The notes under the pieces are model-generated. The model worked only from the letters and a program-made list of their open reading frames with translations, did not search any database and was not told the origin of the DNA. Positions 9,515-19,398 of a DNA stretch of 64,000 nt are shown in pieces; positions within the stretch are counted from its first letter, which is position 1, and every line of letters begins with the position of its first letter. The translations under genes and the position numbers were made by a program. The stretch is from assembly GCA_018712545.1 (NCBI GenBank), contig DVGV01000061.1:1-64000 (forward strand). The letters are read 5' to 3'. The stretch is from Candidatus Coprenecus merdigallinarum. Lineage in GTDB: Bacteria; Bacteroidota; Bacteroidia; Bacteroidales; UBA932.

Positions 9515-10507
9515 ATGGATATCGATTTTGTAATCACATGGGTGGATATGGACGACCCCAAGTGGCGGGAGGATTTCGCAAAGTACTCATCAAGAGGGGA
9601 CACCGTTAAAAACAGTGTGTCCGATGCCCGTTTCCGTGATTACGGTTTCCTGAGATACTGGTTCCGAGGAGTAGAGAAATTCGCTCCGTGGGTCCGCAAA
9701 GTTCATTTCGTAACCTGCGGTCAGAAACCCGAGTGGCTCAACACTGACAATCCCAGACTCTCTCTGGTGAACCACAAGGACTATATTCCCGATCAGTTCC
9801 TGCCCACATTCAATTCGGTGGTCATAGAATACTACATGCATAGGATTCCCGGCCTCGCAGAGCACTTCGTATATTTTAATGATGACTTTTTCATCATCAA
9901 CAACATCGGTCCCGGACGGTTTTTCAAAAACGGCCTGCCGTGCGACATCGCCGCCTTTCTATACAACCCCTCCTGGTCACAGTGGTACAGGACCCTGAGC
10001 AACAACATTGAGATTATCAACCGTCATTTTGACAAGAAGGAAGTGTTTGCAAGGGACCATGACAAATGGTTCGCGCCCTCCTATGGTTCCAAAGCCCGGT
10101 GGAACTATCTGCTGAAACCATACGGAAAGTTCATCACGCTGAGGACTCCTCACAACGCCCAGCCATATCTTAAAAGCACTTTCTACGAGGTATGGTCCGC
10201 CGCAGGCAAAGAACTTACAGAAGCGTCCGCCAACAGGTTCAGGACCTCCAGCGACTACACCCCCGAGCTGTTCCGCACTTGGCAGATCTGCCGGGGAAAT
10301 TTCGAGCCCTACAACACCTACCGCGACACCAGAATGTTTCCCCTGCTGATCCGTTCCGGCCAGGCTGTCAAGGCAATTTACAACCAGGCATACTCACTGG
10401 TCTGCCTCAATGACAACATCCACATCCGCAACTATGCCATGGTAATGGAAAATATCAGGAATGCCTTCAGCCATATACTGCCGGAAAAATCCAGTTTCGA
10501 GCTCTAG
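9515..10507 (+). CDS. Stealth-family sugar-phosphate transferase (capsule/exopolysaccharide phosphotransferase type)
   Basis: MDIDFVITWVDMDDPKW (CR1-like), RFRDYGFLRYWFRGVEKFAPWVRKVHFVTCGQKPEWLN and EHFVYFNDDFFI (CR2-like). Confidence 0.88.
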   Translation: MDIDFVITWVDMDDPKWREDFAKYSSRGDTVKNSVSDARFRDYGFLRYWFRGVEKFAPWVRKVHFVTCGQKPEWLNTDNPRLSLVNHKDYIPDQFLPTFNSVVIEYYMHRIPGLAEHFVYFNDDFFIINNIGPGRFFKNGLPCDIAAFLYNPSWSQWYRTLSNNIEIINRHFDKKEVFARDHDKWFAPSYGSKARWNYLLKPYGKFITLRTPHNAQPYLKSTFYEVWSAAGKELTEASANRFRTSSDYTPELFRTWQICRGNFEPYNTYRDTRMFPLLIRSGQAVKAIYNQAYSLVCLNDNIHIRNYAMVMENIRNAFSHILPEKSSFEL

Positions 10508-11457
10508 CACGGAGTGTTCCCCGGCTGTTTCTCAAAACGGGACTTGTCCGGGAAACGCCCGGCAAGAAATTCTGTAACCCTCTTTCTGTCGCTGTCCGCC
10601 GCATACTCCGAGTCATTCATGCAGAAGAACAAAGGATCATATCTCCTGAGCTTGGCATAATGGCTTTTCTTCTGTATATGGAATCTGAACGATGTTCTCT
10701 GCGTCACATACTGCAGATGCCCGCGTTTTTCCGCCAGAGGCGTGTAGGAATATATCACCCGCTGAATGTCATTGTCCCTACGTATATGATTGGTCAGGAC
10801 TTCCGATATCTCCTGTCCGAAGACTTCTCCGGTGTGCCGGCAGCTGCTCTTGAGATAGGCGTCTATGTTATGATGCGGCTTTCCGCTGTAATAGACGCCG
10901 TATTTCTTCTCCACCAGTTCCGCTGAATTCCGCAGGGTCCGGATATAATACTTGTACGGCACTCCCAGGACATTCTTTCTGAAAGTCAGGTACCAGTCCC
11001 GGAGACGGGTACGAATCAAGCGGACTATAGGCAGACCGTCCGGAGCAAAAAACATCTCCGGTGTCACAGGTTTATTGATGAAAGTGTCGTCATTGGCATA
11101 GAGGAAGTGCTCCGAAAGTTCCGGAATCTTATAGAGAAAATGCTCTATAAGCGATGAGTTGAAACACGGCTGGCTGATTTCAGGCAAAATATCCCTATGG
11201 CGGACCATCACTATCCTCGGATTGGAGGTATCCAGCCAGTCAGGTGTCTGGTCATCGGTGACTATGAAAATTCTGCGTATCCAGGGCGCGTACTTTTCCA
11301 CTGCGCGAAGATTGTATCTGAGTTCTCCGTTGTCCGAATAACGTCCCTTGCAGTTGGCCTCTGTATTGTCCAGTTTCTGTCCGGTGAAAGCACTGCGTCG
11401 AGTCTGCCATTCGGGGTCGCTTCCGTCCACCCACAGATAAACCAAATCGATATCCAT
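10504..11457 (-). CDS. Stealth-family sugar-phosphate transferase, second paralog
   Basis: MDIDLVYLWVDGSDPEW, RYSDNGELRYNLRAVEKYAPWIRRIFIVTDDQTPDWLD and EHFLYANDDTFI. Confidence 0.88.
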   Translation of the reverse strand: MDIDLVYLWVDGSDPEWQTRRSAFTGQKLDNTEANCKGRYSDNGELRYNLRAVEKYAPWIRRIFIVTDDQTPDWLDTSNPRIVMVRHRDILPEISQPCFNSSLIEHFLYKIPELSEHFLYANDDTFINKPVTPEMFFAPDGLPIVRLIRTRLRDWYLTFRKNVLGVPYKYYIRTLRNSAELVEKKYGVYYSGKPHHNIDAYLKSSCRHTGEVFGQEISEVLTNHIRRDNDIQRVIYSYTPLAEKRGHLQYVTQRTSFRFHIQKKSHYAKLRRYDPLFFCMNDSEYAADSDRKRVTEFLAGRFPDKSRFEKQPGNTPC

Positions 11458-11468
11458 ATTTTATAGCT

Positions 11469-13682
11469 TTAATTCAATTTCTTACCTCTCAGCCGCAGAC
11501 TGTTGGTGACCACGCTCACGCTGCTCAGGGCCATGGCGGCTCCGCCTATCATGGGATTGAGGAGGAAGCCGTTAACAAGGTAAAGCACTCCTGCTGCCAC
11601 CGGTACTGCTATGATGTTGTAGATAAATGCCCAGAAAAGGTTCTCACGGATGGTGCGGATGGTCTGCTGAGAAAGACGGATAGCCTCGGGGATGCGGAGC
11701 AGGTCGGAGGAGAGGATGGTCACCATTGCAGTATCCATCGCGATGTCGCTGCCGCGGCCCATCGCTATGCTCAGGTCAGCCTGAGCGAGGGCAGCGCTGT
11801 CGTTGATGCCGTCCCCTGTCATTGCTACCTTGTGCCCTTCTGCCTGCAGCTGCCTGATGTAACCGGCCTTGTCCTGAGGCAGGAGCCCGGCTCGGAAGTC
11901 GTCGATGCCGGCCTCCCGGGCCAGAGCCGCCGCCGACGCCTCATTGTCCCCGGTCAGCATGACGGTACGGATGCCCATCCGGTGCAGACGGGCCACGGCC
12001 TCTGCGGAGGTGGGCTTGATACGGTCGGCGAGGGCCAGTACCGCCAGCACTCCGTCCGGCCCCGCGAACCAGATCACCGTGCGGGCCTCCCGGAGCCAGT
12101 CCCCGGAGAGGGAAAGCATCTGCCCAGAGGGTGCTATACCATTGTTCTTAAGCAATTCCAGATTGCCGGCCATATAGACCGAGCCATTGTATTCTCCGCG
12201 GACTCCGCTGCCGGGGATATTCTCGAAGGAGGATATCTCCGGCGGGGCGGTATTGTCCCCTGATTTCAATGCATTGACCACAGCCTCGGCCAGAGGATGC
12301 TCCGAGAGGGACTCAAGGGCGGAAAGTACCGGACGCATGGCTTCGGCCCCCGGAGCCCAGTACTGGTCCACCACCTCCGGACGGCCCTCCGTAAGAGTGC
12401 CGGTCTTGTCCATCACCACTGTATCCACCCTGCGGGCCACCTCGAGGCTGGCGGCGTCCTTGATCAGGATGCCGTTCCTGGCTCCCTTGCCTATACCCAC
12501 GATGATGGCTGTAGGCGTTGCCAGGCCGAGGGCGCAGGGACAGGCGATGATCAGCACGGTCACCATGCACAGTAGACCGTGGATGAAGCCGTCCTGAGGC
12601 GCGAATATCCACCAGGCGGCGAAGACGAGTACGGCGATGCTTATTATAATAGGTACGAAGACTGCTGCCACCCGGTCCACGAGATTCTGTACCGGGGCCT
12701 TGCTGCCCTGGGCGTCCTGCACCATGCGGATAATCTGCGAGAGCATGGTATCGCTGCCGGTCTTGTCAGCCCTGAAGCGGAAGGAGCCTTTCTGGTTGAT
12801 GGTGCCGGCGTAGACCTTGGACTCCGGCTGCTTCAGCACCGGCACCGGCTCACCGCTGAGCATGCTCTCGTCCACGTAGGACTCGCCGCTGAGCACCGTT
12901 CCATCCACCGCCACCCGTTCGCCGGGCCTGACTATGATGGTGTCGCCGGGGCGGGCCCACTGTATGGGCACCTCCTTCCCGCTGCCATCCTCCGCGAGCA
13001 CTGTCACCGTCTTGGGCTGAAGTCCCATGAGGCCGCGAATGGCTCCGGTAGTCTTCTGCTTGGCGCGGGCCTCCAGCAGGCGCCCGATGAGTATGAAGGC
13101 GATGATGACACTGGCCGCCTCGAAGTACAGATGCGGCTCGATGCCGCGGGAGAGCCAGAACTCGGGGAAAAGCAGATTGAACGTACTGAACAGCCACGCC
13201 ACTCCGGTACTGCTGGCCACGAGGGTATCCATGTTGACGGCCCCGTGCCGCAGCTGCCTGACCGTGTTGACGAAGAAGCGGCGGCCGAAGACGAATACCA
13301 CCACCGTGGCCAGTACGAAAGTCACCCACTGTCCCCAGCGCAGGTCCATGAAGAACATACTGAGGACAAAGACGGGCAGGGCTCCTATGACCGCGCCTGC
13401 GGTCTGACGCCTGAGAGCGCGGTACTGCCTGAGACGCTCCGCCTCCGCTGCCTCCTCCTCATTCTCCACGTCCGTTATCAGACCGTAACCGGCCTCCTCG
13501 ACGGCCTTTCTCAGAGCTTCGGGAGAGCACTTGCTGTCATCGTAGCTCACCAGGGCTGTGGCCGAGGCATAGTTCACATTGGCCTCCTCCACCCCCTCGC
13601 ATGAGTTGAGCACCTTGTTTACCCTGGCCGCGCATGCCGCACAGCCCAGGCCCGTAACCGGAAATATCTCTTTTTTCTGCAT
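11469..13682 (-). CDS. copA: Heavy-metal (copper) translocating P-type ATPase
   Basis: N-terminal HMA GLGCAACAARV, CPCALGLATPTA, DKTGTLTEG, MTGDGINDSAALAQADLSIAMG. Confidence 0.92.
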   Translation of the reverse strand: MQKKEIFPVTGLGCAACAARVNKVLNSCEGVEEANVNYASATALVSYDDSKCSPEALRKAVEEAGYGLITDVENEEEAAEAERLRQYRALRRQTAGAVIGALPVFVLSMFFMDLRWGQWVTFVLATVVVFVFGRRFFVNTVRQLRHGAVNMDTLVASSTGVAWLFSTFNLLFPEFWLSRGIEPHLYFEAASVIIAFILIGRLLEARAKQKTTGAIRGLMGLQPKTVTVLAEDGSGKEVPIQWARPGDTIIVRPGERVAVDGTVLSGESYVDESMLSGEPVPVLKQPESKVYAGTINQKGSFRFRADKTGSDTMLSQIIRMVQDAQGSKAPVQNLVDRVAAVFVPIIISIAVLVFAAWWIFAPQDGFIHGLLCMVTVLIIACPCALGLATPTAIIVGIGKGARNGILIKDAASLEVARRVDTVVMDKTGTLTEGRPEVVDQYWAPGAEAMRPVLSALESLSEHPLAEAVVNALKSGDNTAPPEISSFENIPGSGVRGEYNGSVYMAGNLELLKNNGIAPSGQMLSLSGDWLREARTVIWFAGPDGVLAVLALADRIKPTSAEAVARLHRMGIRTVMLTGDNEASAAALAREAGIDDFRAGLLPQDKAGYIRQLQAEGHKVAMTGDGINDSAALAQADLSIAMGRGSDIAMDTAMVTILSSDLLRIPEAIRLSQQTIRTIRENLFWAFIYNIIAVPVAAGVLYLVNGFLLNPMIGGAAMALSSVSVVTNSLRLRGKKLN

Positions 13683-13752
13683 ATACAGTATATTTTACAA
13701 TCACAGCTGCAAAATTATTCCCCGCATCCGGCAACCCGATTGCATTTGTCAT

Positions 13753-13781
13753 AAAAAAACCGTCCCAGAGACTGAGACGGC
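13753..13781 (-). terminator. Terminator downstream of tRNA-His
   Basis: ccgtcccagagactgagacgg hairpin followed (minus strand) by a T run (plus-strand aaaaaaa). Confidence 0.7.
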
Positions 13782-13788
13782 TGAACCG

Positions 13789-13863
13789 GGTGGAAGATGG
13801 GACTCGAACCCACGACCCTTGGTGCCACAAACCAATGCTCTAACCAACTGAGCTACATCCACC
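13789..13863 (-). tRNA. tRNA-His (GTG)
   Basis: Minus strand (G)GTGGATGTAGCTCAGTTGGTTAGAGCATTGGTTTGTGGCACCAAGGGTCGTGGGTTCGAGTCCCATCTTCCAC(C). Anticodon loop TTGTGGC. G-1:C73 pair encoded. No encoded CCA. Confidence 0.95.
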
Positions 13864-13929
13864 ATTTAATTTTATCCCCCGAAAGGGAGTGCAAATATAA
13901 GAATACTTTTCTTATTCACACAAATTTTC

Positions 13930-13937
13930 TATATTTG
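13930..13937 (+). promoter_or_regulatory. Candidate -7 element (TATATTTG) for the carboxyltransferase gene
   Basis: Matches TAnnTTTG, 32 nt upstream of the ATG at 13970. Confidence 0.45.
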
Positions 13938-13969
13938 AAGACAAATTTTTAACAAAACACTATTACCGT

Positions 13970-15751
13970 ATGGCACGTGAAATCAAATTCTCCCTTGTTT
14001 ACAGGGATATGTGGCAGTCTTCGGGCAAATACGTCCCGAGGGTTGACCAGCTTGTTCAGATCGCTCCCGTCATCATCGACATGGGCTGCTTCGACAGGGT
14101 CGAGACCAACGGAGGAGCGTTCGAGCAGGTGAACCTTCTCTTCGGAGAGAACCCCAACAAGGCCGTAAGAGCCTGGACCGCACCCTTCAACAAAGTCGGC
14201 ATACAGACACACATGCTCGAAAGAGGTCTCAACGCCCTCCGTATGAATCCCGTTCCGAGGGATGTCAGGGGCCTCATGTATAAGGTAAAGGCAAAGCAGG
14301 GCACCAATATCTCCCGCTCGTTCTGCGGCCTCAACGACCACCGCAACCTCAAGGACTCCGTCATCCTCGCCAAGGAGGGCGGCATGATCTCCCAGGTGGC
14401 CCTCAGCATCACCTACTCCCCCATCCACACCGTAGAGTACTACATGGACATCGTGGACAAGGTGGTGGAATACGGCTGCGACGAGATCTGTCTCAAGGAC
14501 ATGGCCGGCATCGGACGTCCCGCCTTCCTGGGCCGTCTGACCAAGAGTATCAAGGACAAATATCCCCACATCATCGTGCAGTATCACGGCCACTCGGGCC
14601 CCGGCTTCTCGACTGCCTCCATGCTGGAAGTGGCCCGTGCCGGCGCCGACTATCTGGACGTGGCCATGGAGCCCCTGTCCTGGGGTAAGATCCATCCCGA
14701 CGTAATCACCATCCAGGCCATGCTCAAGGACGCGGGTTTCCTGGTAAAGGACATCAACATGGACGCCTACATGGAGGCCCGCCGTCTGACCCAGACCTTC
14801 ATCGACGACTTCCTGGGCATGTTCATCGAGCCGAACAACTACATCAGTTCCTCCCTCCTGGTAGGCTGCGGTCTGCCCGGCGGCATGATGGGTTCCATGA
14901 TGGCCGACCTCAAGGGCTTCCAGAGCGCGATCAACATGTCCCTGCGCAACCAGGGCAAGAAGGAAGTTTCCCTCAACGAACTGATGGTGATGCTCTTCCA
15001 GGAGGTAGAGTACGTATGGCCCAAGCTCGGCTATCCCCCTCTCGTAACTCCATTCAGCCAGTACGTGAAGAACACCGCCCTGATGAACCTCATGCACACC
15101 CTCAAGGGCGAGCCCAGATGGAAGACCATCGACAAGGACACCATGAACATGATCCTCGGCAAGACCGGAACCCTGCCCGGCCCTCTGGCTCCAGAGATTC
15201 TCGACATCGTCAAGGAGAAAGGCCTGGAGTTCTACACCGGCAATCCTCAGGACGCCTTCCCCGACGAGCTGCCTCACTTCATCGAGGAGATGAAGAAGGA
15301 AGGCTGGGACCGCGGTCAGGACGACGAGGAGCTCTTCGAGTTCGCAATGCACGAGCGCCAGTACCGGGACTACAAGAGCGGAGTGGCCAAGGACCGATTC
15401 AACAAGGAGCTGGAGGCTGCCCGCGAGAAGGCCGGAGCCCCGAAGATAGTCACCCGCAAGGTGGTCGAGGTACCCGCATTCGACGTGGAGAAGGTCATGG
15501 CGGAGCATCCCAAGGCCATGCCCGTTCAGGCCGTTGCCAAGGGCAAGCTCATCTGGAGGTACAATGTCTCCGATGACAGCACTGCCCCCGCCATCGGCAC
15601 CAAGTTCCAGGAGCTCACCCCGATCTGCTACATCCAGACCTACTACGGAGTGGAGCCTGTCTATGCTCCCATTACCGGCAAACTCATCCAGGTGGAGGTT
15701 AGGCACAACGAGAACGTGGAGATCAACCAGGTACTCTGCTTCATCGAGTAA
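13970..15751 (+). CDS. PycB/OadA-like carboxyltransferase with a degenerate C-terminal biotinyl-like domain
   Basis: RDMWQSSGKYVPRVDQL, ETNGGAFEQVNLLFGENP, EICLKDMAGIGRPAFLGRL and VQYHGHSGPGF typical of carboxyltransferase TIM barrels. C terminus reads IGTKFQELTPICYIQTYYGVEPVYAPITGKLIQVEVRHNENVEINQVLCFIE. Confidence 0.85.
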   Translation: MAREIKFSLVYRDMWQSSGKYVPRVDQLVQIAPVIIDMGCFDRVETNGGAFEQVNLLFGENPNKAVRAWTAPFNKVGIQTHMLERGLNALRMNPVPRDVRGLMYKVKAKQGTNISRSFCGLNDHRNLKDSVILAKEGGMISQVALSITYSPIHTVEYYMDIVDKVVEYGCDEICLKDMAGIGRPAFLGRLTKSIKDKYPHIIVQYHGHSGPGFSTASMLEVARAGADYLDVAMEPLSWGKIHPDVITIQAMLKDAGFLVKDINMDAYMEARRLTQTFIDDFLGMFIEPNNYISSSLLVGCGLPGGMMGSMMADLKGFQSAINMSLRNQGKKEVSLNELMVMLFQEVEYVWPKLGYPPLVTPFSQYVKNTALMNLMHTLKGEPRWKTIDKDTMNMILGKTGTLPGPLAPEILDIVKEKGLEFYTGNPQDAFPDELPHFIEEMKKEGWDRGQDDEELFEFAMHERQYRDYKSGVAKDRFNKELEAAREKAGAPKIVTRKVVEVPAFDVEKVMAEHPKAMPVQAVAKGKLIWRYNVSDDSTAPAIGTKFQELTPICYIQTYYGVEPVYAPITGKLIQVEVRHNENVEINQVLCFIE

Positions 15752-15772
15752 ACTGCCTGGCCACTGAAACAG

Positions 15773-15808
15773 AAGAGGCCGTGTCCAGTCGGGCACGGCC
15801 TCTTTTTG
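15773..15808. terminator. Bidirectional terminator between the carboxyltransferase gene and nifJ
   Basis: aagaggccgtg-tccagtcggg-cacggcctctt stem followed by a T run. Confidence 0.8.
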
Positions 15809-15823
15809 CATCAGGCACTCAGC

Positions 15824-18800
15824 TTATTCCTTGCCTGCGAGACGCTTGTAGGACTCGTAGCGGATCTGTGCGAAGTGCTGGGTCTTGTCGAAGAGTTCCT
15901 GGGCGATGTCGGGGAAGCTCTTCATCAGCGAGCTGTAGCGCACCTCACCCTTGATGAACTCCTGGAACTTGCTCCAGTCGGGCTCCTTGCTGTCGAGGCT
16001 GAAAGGATTCTTGCCTTCTTCGGCCAGCGCGGGATTGAAGTGATACAGATGCCAGTAACCGCACTCGACGGCGAGTTTCTCTTCGTGCTGGCTCCTGCCC
16101 ATGCCGTTGCGCAGACCGTGGTTGATGCAGGGAGCATAGGCGATGATCAGGGAAGGTCCGTTGTAGGCCTCTGCCTCCTTCAAGACGTTGAAGTACTGAG
16201 CGGGGCTGGCGCCCATAGCCACCTGTGCCACGTATACGTAACCGTAGCTCATGGCCATCATGCCGAGGTCTTTCTTGCGTACCCTCTTGCCGGAGGTCGC
16301 GAACTTGGCCACGGCACCTGCGGGGGTGGACTTGGACGACTGTCCGCCGGTATTGGAGTACACCTCGGTGTCGAGGACGAGGACATTGACATTCTCGCCG
16401 GAAGCCAGGACATGGTCCAGTCCGCCGTATCCGATATCGTATGCCCAGCCGTCACCGCCGAAGATCCACTGGCTGCGTGCAGGGATATAGTCCTTGTACC
16501 CGAGAAGCTCGCGGCATGCCTCGCAGTCGCTTTCCTCGAGCATCGGCACGAGCTTGTCGCAGATCTCGCGGGTTGCGGTGGCGTTGCCTCTCTCAGAGAG
16601 CCACTGTTCGAAGAGAGCCTTGATCTCTGAAGAACACTTGGGGCACTCCAGACCTTTCTTCATCAGTTCTGCCACAGTATTGCGCAGACGCTCTGTTCCG
16701 AGTCTCATACCGAGACCGAACTCGGCGTTGTCCTCGAACAGGGAGTTGTCCCATGCGGGTCCGCGTCCATTGTGGTCTGTGCAGTAAGGAGACGAAGGGA
16801 ACGAGCCGCTGTAGATAGAAGAGCAGCCGGTAGCGTTGGCCACCATCATATGGTCGCCGAAGAGCTGAGTGATGGTCTTGATATAAGGAGTCTCACCGCA
16901 GCCGGCGCAGGCACCGGAGAACTCAAACAGAGGCTGTGAGAACTGGGAATTCTTGAGGTTCTGAGTCTTGGGAGCGACAGTATCCTTATAGCCCACGTTG
17001 GCATGCATGTAGTCAAATACAGGCTGCTGGTCCATCTGCGTAGCAAGGTGCTTCATCTCGAGAGCCTTCTCCTTGGCAGGACATACGTCCACGCAGTTGC
17101 CGCAGCCGGTGCAGTCCATAGGAGACACCTGCATGGTGAAGCGGTAAGCCTTGAAAGCGGCGATACCCTGGGTGCTCTTGGCAGCCTTGGGAGCCTTGGC
17201 CAGTTCCTCCTCAGTGGTAAGGAAAGGACGGATAGCGGCGTGAGGGCAGACGTACGCGCACTGGTTGCACTGGATACATTTCTCAGGATTCCACTCGGGA
17301 ACGCTCACAGCTATACCGCGTTTCTCGTAAGCGGCTGTGCCGGCAGGAATGGTACCGTCGGCATACTCGCCGGTAAATGCGCTCACAGGCACATCATAAC
17401 CGTTCTGAGCGTTGACCACATCGGCCACATTGCGCACCCACTCAGGGGCCAGACGGTCGAAATTGGCGGGACGGAAACGGGAAACCACGTTCTTCCAGTC
17501 AGCAGGAACGACAAGCTCCTCGTACTCGGCGCCGCGGTCTACTGCAGCATAGTTCATGCTGACCACCTTTTCGCCCTTCTTGCCATAACTCTTGTCGATG
17601 GCTTTCTTCATAAAGGCCACTGCCTGGTCATAGGGGATGATGCCGGTGATCTTGAAGAACGCCGACTGGAGAATGGTATTGGTGCGATTGCCCAGACCGA
17701 TCTCCTCTGCAATCTTAGTTGCATTGATTACGAACACCTTGAGGTTCTTCTCCGCGATGACCTGCTTTACATGATCAGGTATCCTCTTGATGGTCTCTTC
17801 CATCGACCAGAGGCTATTGAGCAGGAAGGTGCCGTTCTGCTTGATGCCTTTGAGCACATCATACTTGTAGAGATATGAAGGCACGTGACAGGCCACGAAA
17901 TCGGGAGTCGACACGAGGTAGGGAGAAGTAATCGGGCTGTCACCGAAACGCAGGTGCGAGCAGGTGTAACCGCCTGACTTCTTGGAATCGTAGTCAAAAT
18001 ATCCCTGGCAGTATTTGGGGGTGTGGTCGCCTATAATCTTGATTGTATTCTTGTTCGCACCCACTGTACCGTCTGAGCCAAGACCGTAGAACTTGCACTC
18101 GTAGGTACCTTTCCGGGCAAGGGAAATCTCCTCGCCCACGGGAAGGGACTTGTAAGTCACATCGTCGGTGATACCGATAGTGAAGTCGGTCTTGGGCTCC
18201 TTCTGCTTGAGATTCTTGAACACCGCGAAAATCTGAGCGGGGCTGGTATCCTTGGAGGAGAGTCCGTAGCGTCCTCCGATGACGTAGGGAGCGTCTCCGC
18301 CCAACTCGGCAAGCGTGGACTTGATGTCCAGATACAGAGGCTCGCCCACGCTTCCGGGCTCCTTGCAGCGGTCGAGGACGGCAATCCTCTTCACGCTCTT
18401 GGGCAGCACCCTGAAGAAGTACTTGGAGGAGAAAGGCCTGTAGAGACGGACGGTTATCACACCGACCTTCTCGCCTTTGGCCATAAGGGCATCCACCACC
18501 TCGCGTATAGTCTCGCAGACGGAGCCCATGGCTATGATTATATCCCTGGCTTCGGGATCACCGTAATAGTCGAAAGGCAGGTAATGGCGTCCTGTCAGCT
18601 CACCGATCTCGCCCATATAGCGGGCAACGATATCGGGCACGGCGTTGTAGTAGGTATTGCAGGCTTCACGGGCCTGGAAATATACATCGGGATTCTGCGC
18701 GGTACCACGGGTCACAGGCTTGTTGGGGTTAAGAGCCTTCTTGCGGAAAGCGGCGAGAGCCTTCTCGCTGATCATGCCCTTGAGGGCATCAGAGTCGAGA

Positions 18801-19360
18801 ACCTCAATCTTCTGAATCTCGTGGGAAGTACGGAATCCGTCGAAGAAGTGGATAAAGGGGACGCTGGACTTGATTGTCGAAAGATGCGCCACAGCGCCGA
18901 GATCCATGGCTTCCTGCACGCTTGAAGAGGCCAACATGGCGAAACCGGTCTGACGGCAGGCCATCACGTCCTGATGGTCTCCGAAAATCGAGAGAGCCTG
19001 GGTGGCAAGAGCGCGGGCCGATACATGGAACACCGTGGGCAACAGCTCGCCGGCAATCTTGTACATGTTGGGGATCATCAGCAACAGGCCCTGTGATGCA
19101 GTGAATGTGGTGGTCAGGGCACCGGCCTGAAGCGAGCCGTGAACGGCTCCGGCAGCACCGCCCTCACTCTGCATCTCGGTGACCTTCACGGTCTCACCGA
19201 AAAGGTTCTTCTTTCCGAAAGCAGCCCACTCGTCCACGTACTCGGCCATGGTCGAGGAAGGAGTGATGGGATAGATGGCGGCATGCTCGCTGAACATATA
19301 CGCCACGTGCGCAGCGGCGTAGTTACCGTCACAGGTAATGAATGTTTTTTCTTTTGCCAT
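15824..19360 (-). CDS. nifJ: Pyruvate:ferredoxin (flavodoxin) oxidoreductase
   Basis: YPITPSSTMAEYVDEWAA, two 4Fe-4S motifs (CIQCNQCAYVCPHAAI, CTGCGNCVDVCPA), GDGWAYDIGYGGLDHVLASG, LDTEVYSNTGGQSSKSTP. Confidence 0.95.
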   Translation of the reverse strand: MAKEKTFITCDGNYAAAHVAYMFSEHAAIYPITPSSTMAEYVDEWAAFGKKNLFGETVKVTEMQSEGGAAGAVHGSLQAGALTTTFTASQGLLLMIPNMYKIAGELLPTVFHVSARALATQALSIFGDHQDVMACRQTGFAMLASSSVQEAMDLGAVAHLSTIKSSVPFIHFFDGFRTSHEIQKIEVLDSDALKGMISEKALAAFRKKALNPNKPVTRGTAQNPDVYFQAREACNTYYNAVPDIVARYMGEIGELTGRHYLPFDYYGDPEARDIIIAMGSVCETIREVVDALMAKGEKVGVITVRLYRPFSSKYFFRVLPKSVKRIAVLDRCKEPGSVGEPLYLDIKSTLAELGGDAPYVIGGRYGLSSKDTSPAQIFAVFKNLKQKEPKTDFTIGITDDVTYKSLPVGEEISLARKGTYECKFYGLGSDGTVGANKNTIKIIGDHTPKYCQGYFDYDSKKSGGYTCSHLRFGDSPITSPYLVSTPDFVACHVPSYLYKYDVLKGIKQNGTFLLNSLWSMEETIKRIPDHVKQVIAEKNLKVFVINATKIAEEIGLGNRTNTILQSAFFKITGIIPYDQAVAFMKKAIDKSYGKKGEKVVSMNYAAVDRGAEYEELVVPADWKNVVSRFRPANFDRLAPEWVRNVADVVNAQNGYDVPVSAFTGEYADGTIPAGTAAYEKRGIAVSVPEWNPEKCIQCNQCAYVCPHAAIRPFLTTEEELAKAPKAAKSTQGIAAFKAYRFTMQVSPMDCTGCGNCVDVCPAKEKALEMKHLATQMDQQPVFDYMHANVGYKDTVAPKTQNLKNSQFSQPLFEFSGACAGCGETPYIKTITQLFGDHMMVANATGCSSIYSGSFPSSPYCTDHNGRGPAWDNSLFEDNAEFGLGMRLGTERLRNTVAELMKKGLECPKCSSEIKALFEQWLSERGNATATREICDKLVPMLEESDCEACRELLGYKDYIPARSQWIFGGDGWAYDIGYGGLDHVLASGENVNVLVLDTEVYSNTGGQSSKSTPAGAVAKFATSGKRVRKKDLGMMAMSYGYVYVAQVAMGASPAQYFNVLKEAEAYNGPSLIIAYAPCINHGLRNGMGRSQHEEKLAVECGYWHLYHFNPALAEEGKNPFSLDSKEPDWSKFQEFIKGEVRYSSLMKSFPDIAQELFDKTQHFAQIRYESYKRLAGKE

Positions 19361-19398
19361 TACTAAGACAATTTAGTAGTTATTGTTATATGGTTGAA

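Noticed and set aside
9515-11457. Calling the Stealth pair part of a capsule biosynthesis locus
   Set aside because: No glycosyltransferase, flippase, polymerase or export genes are adjacent within the window.
13949-15811. 620-aa minus-strand ORF covering the whole carboxyltransferase gene
   Set aside because: Composition is His/Gly/Val/Leu-rich with no recognisable domain, as expected for an antisense frame of a GC-biased codon pattern. The plus-strand frame has clear family motifs.
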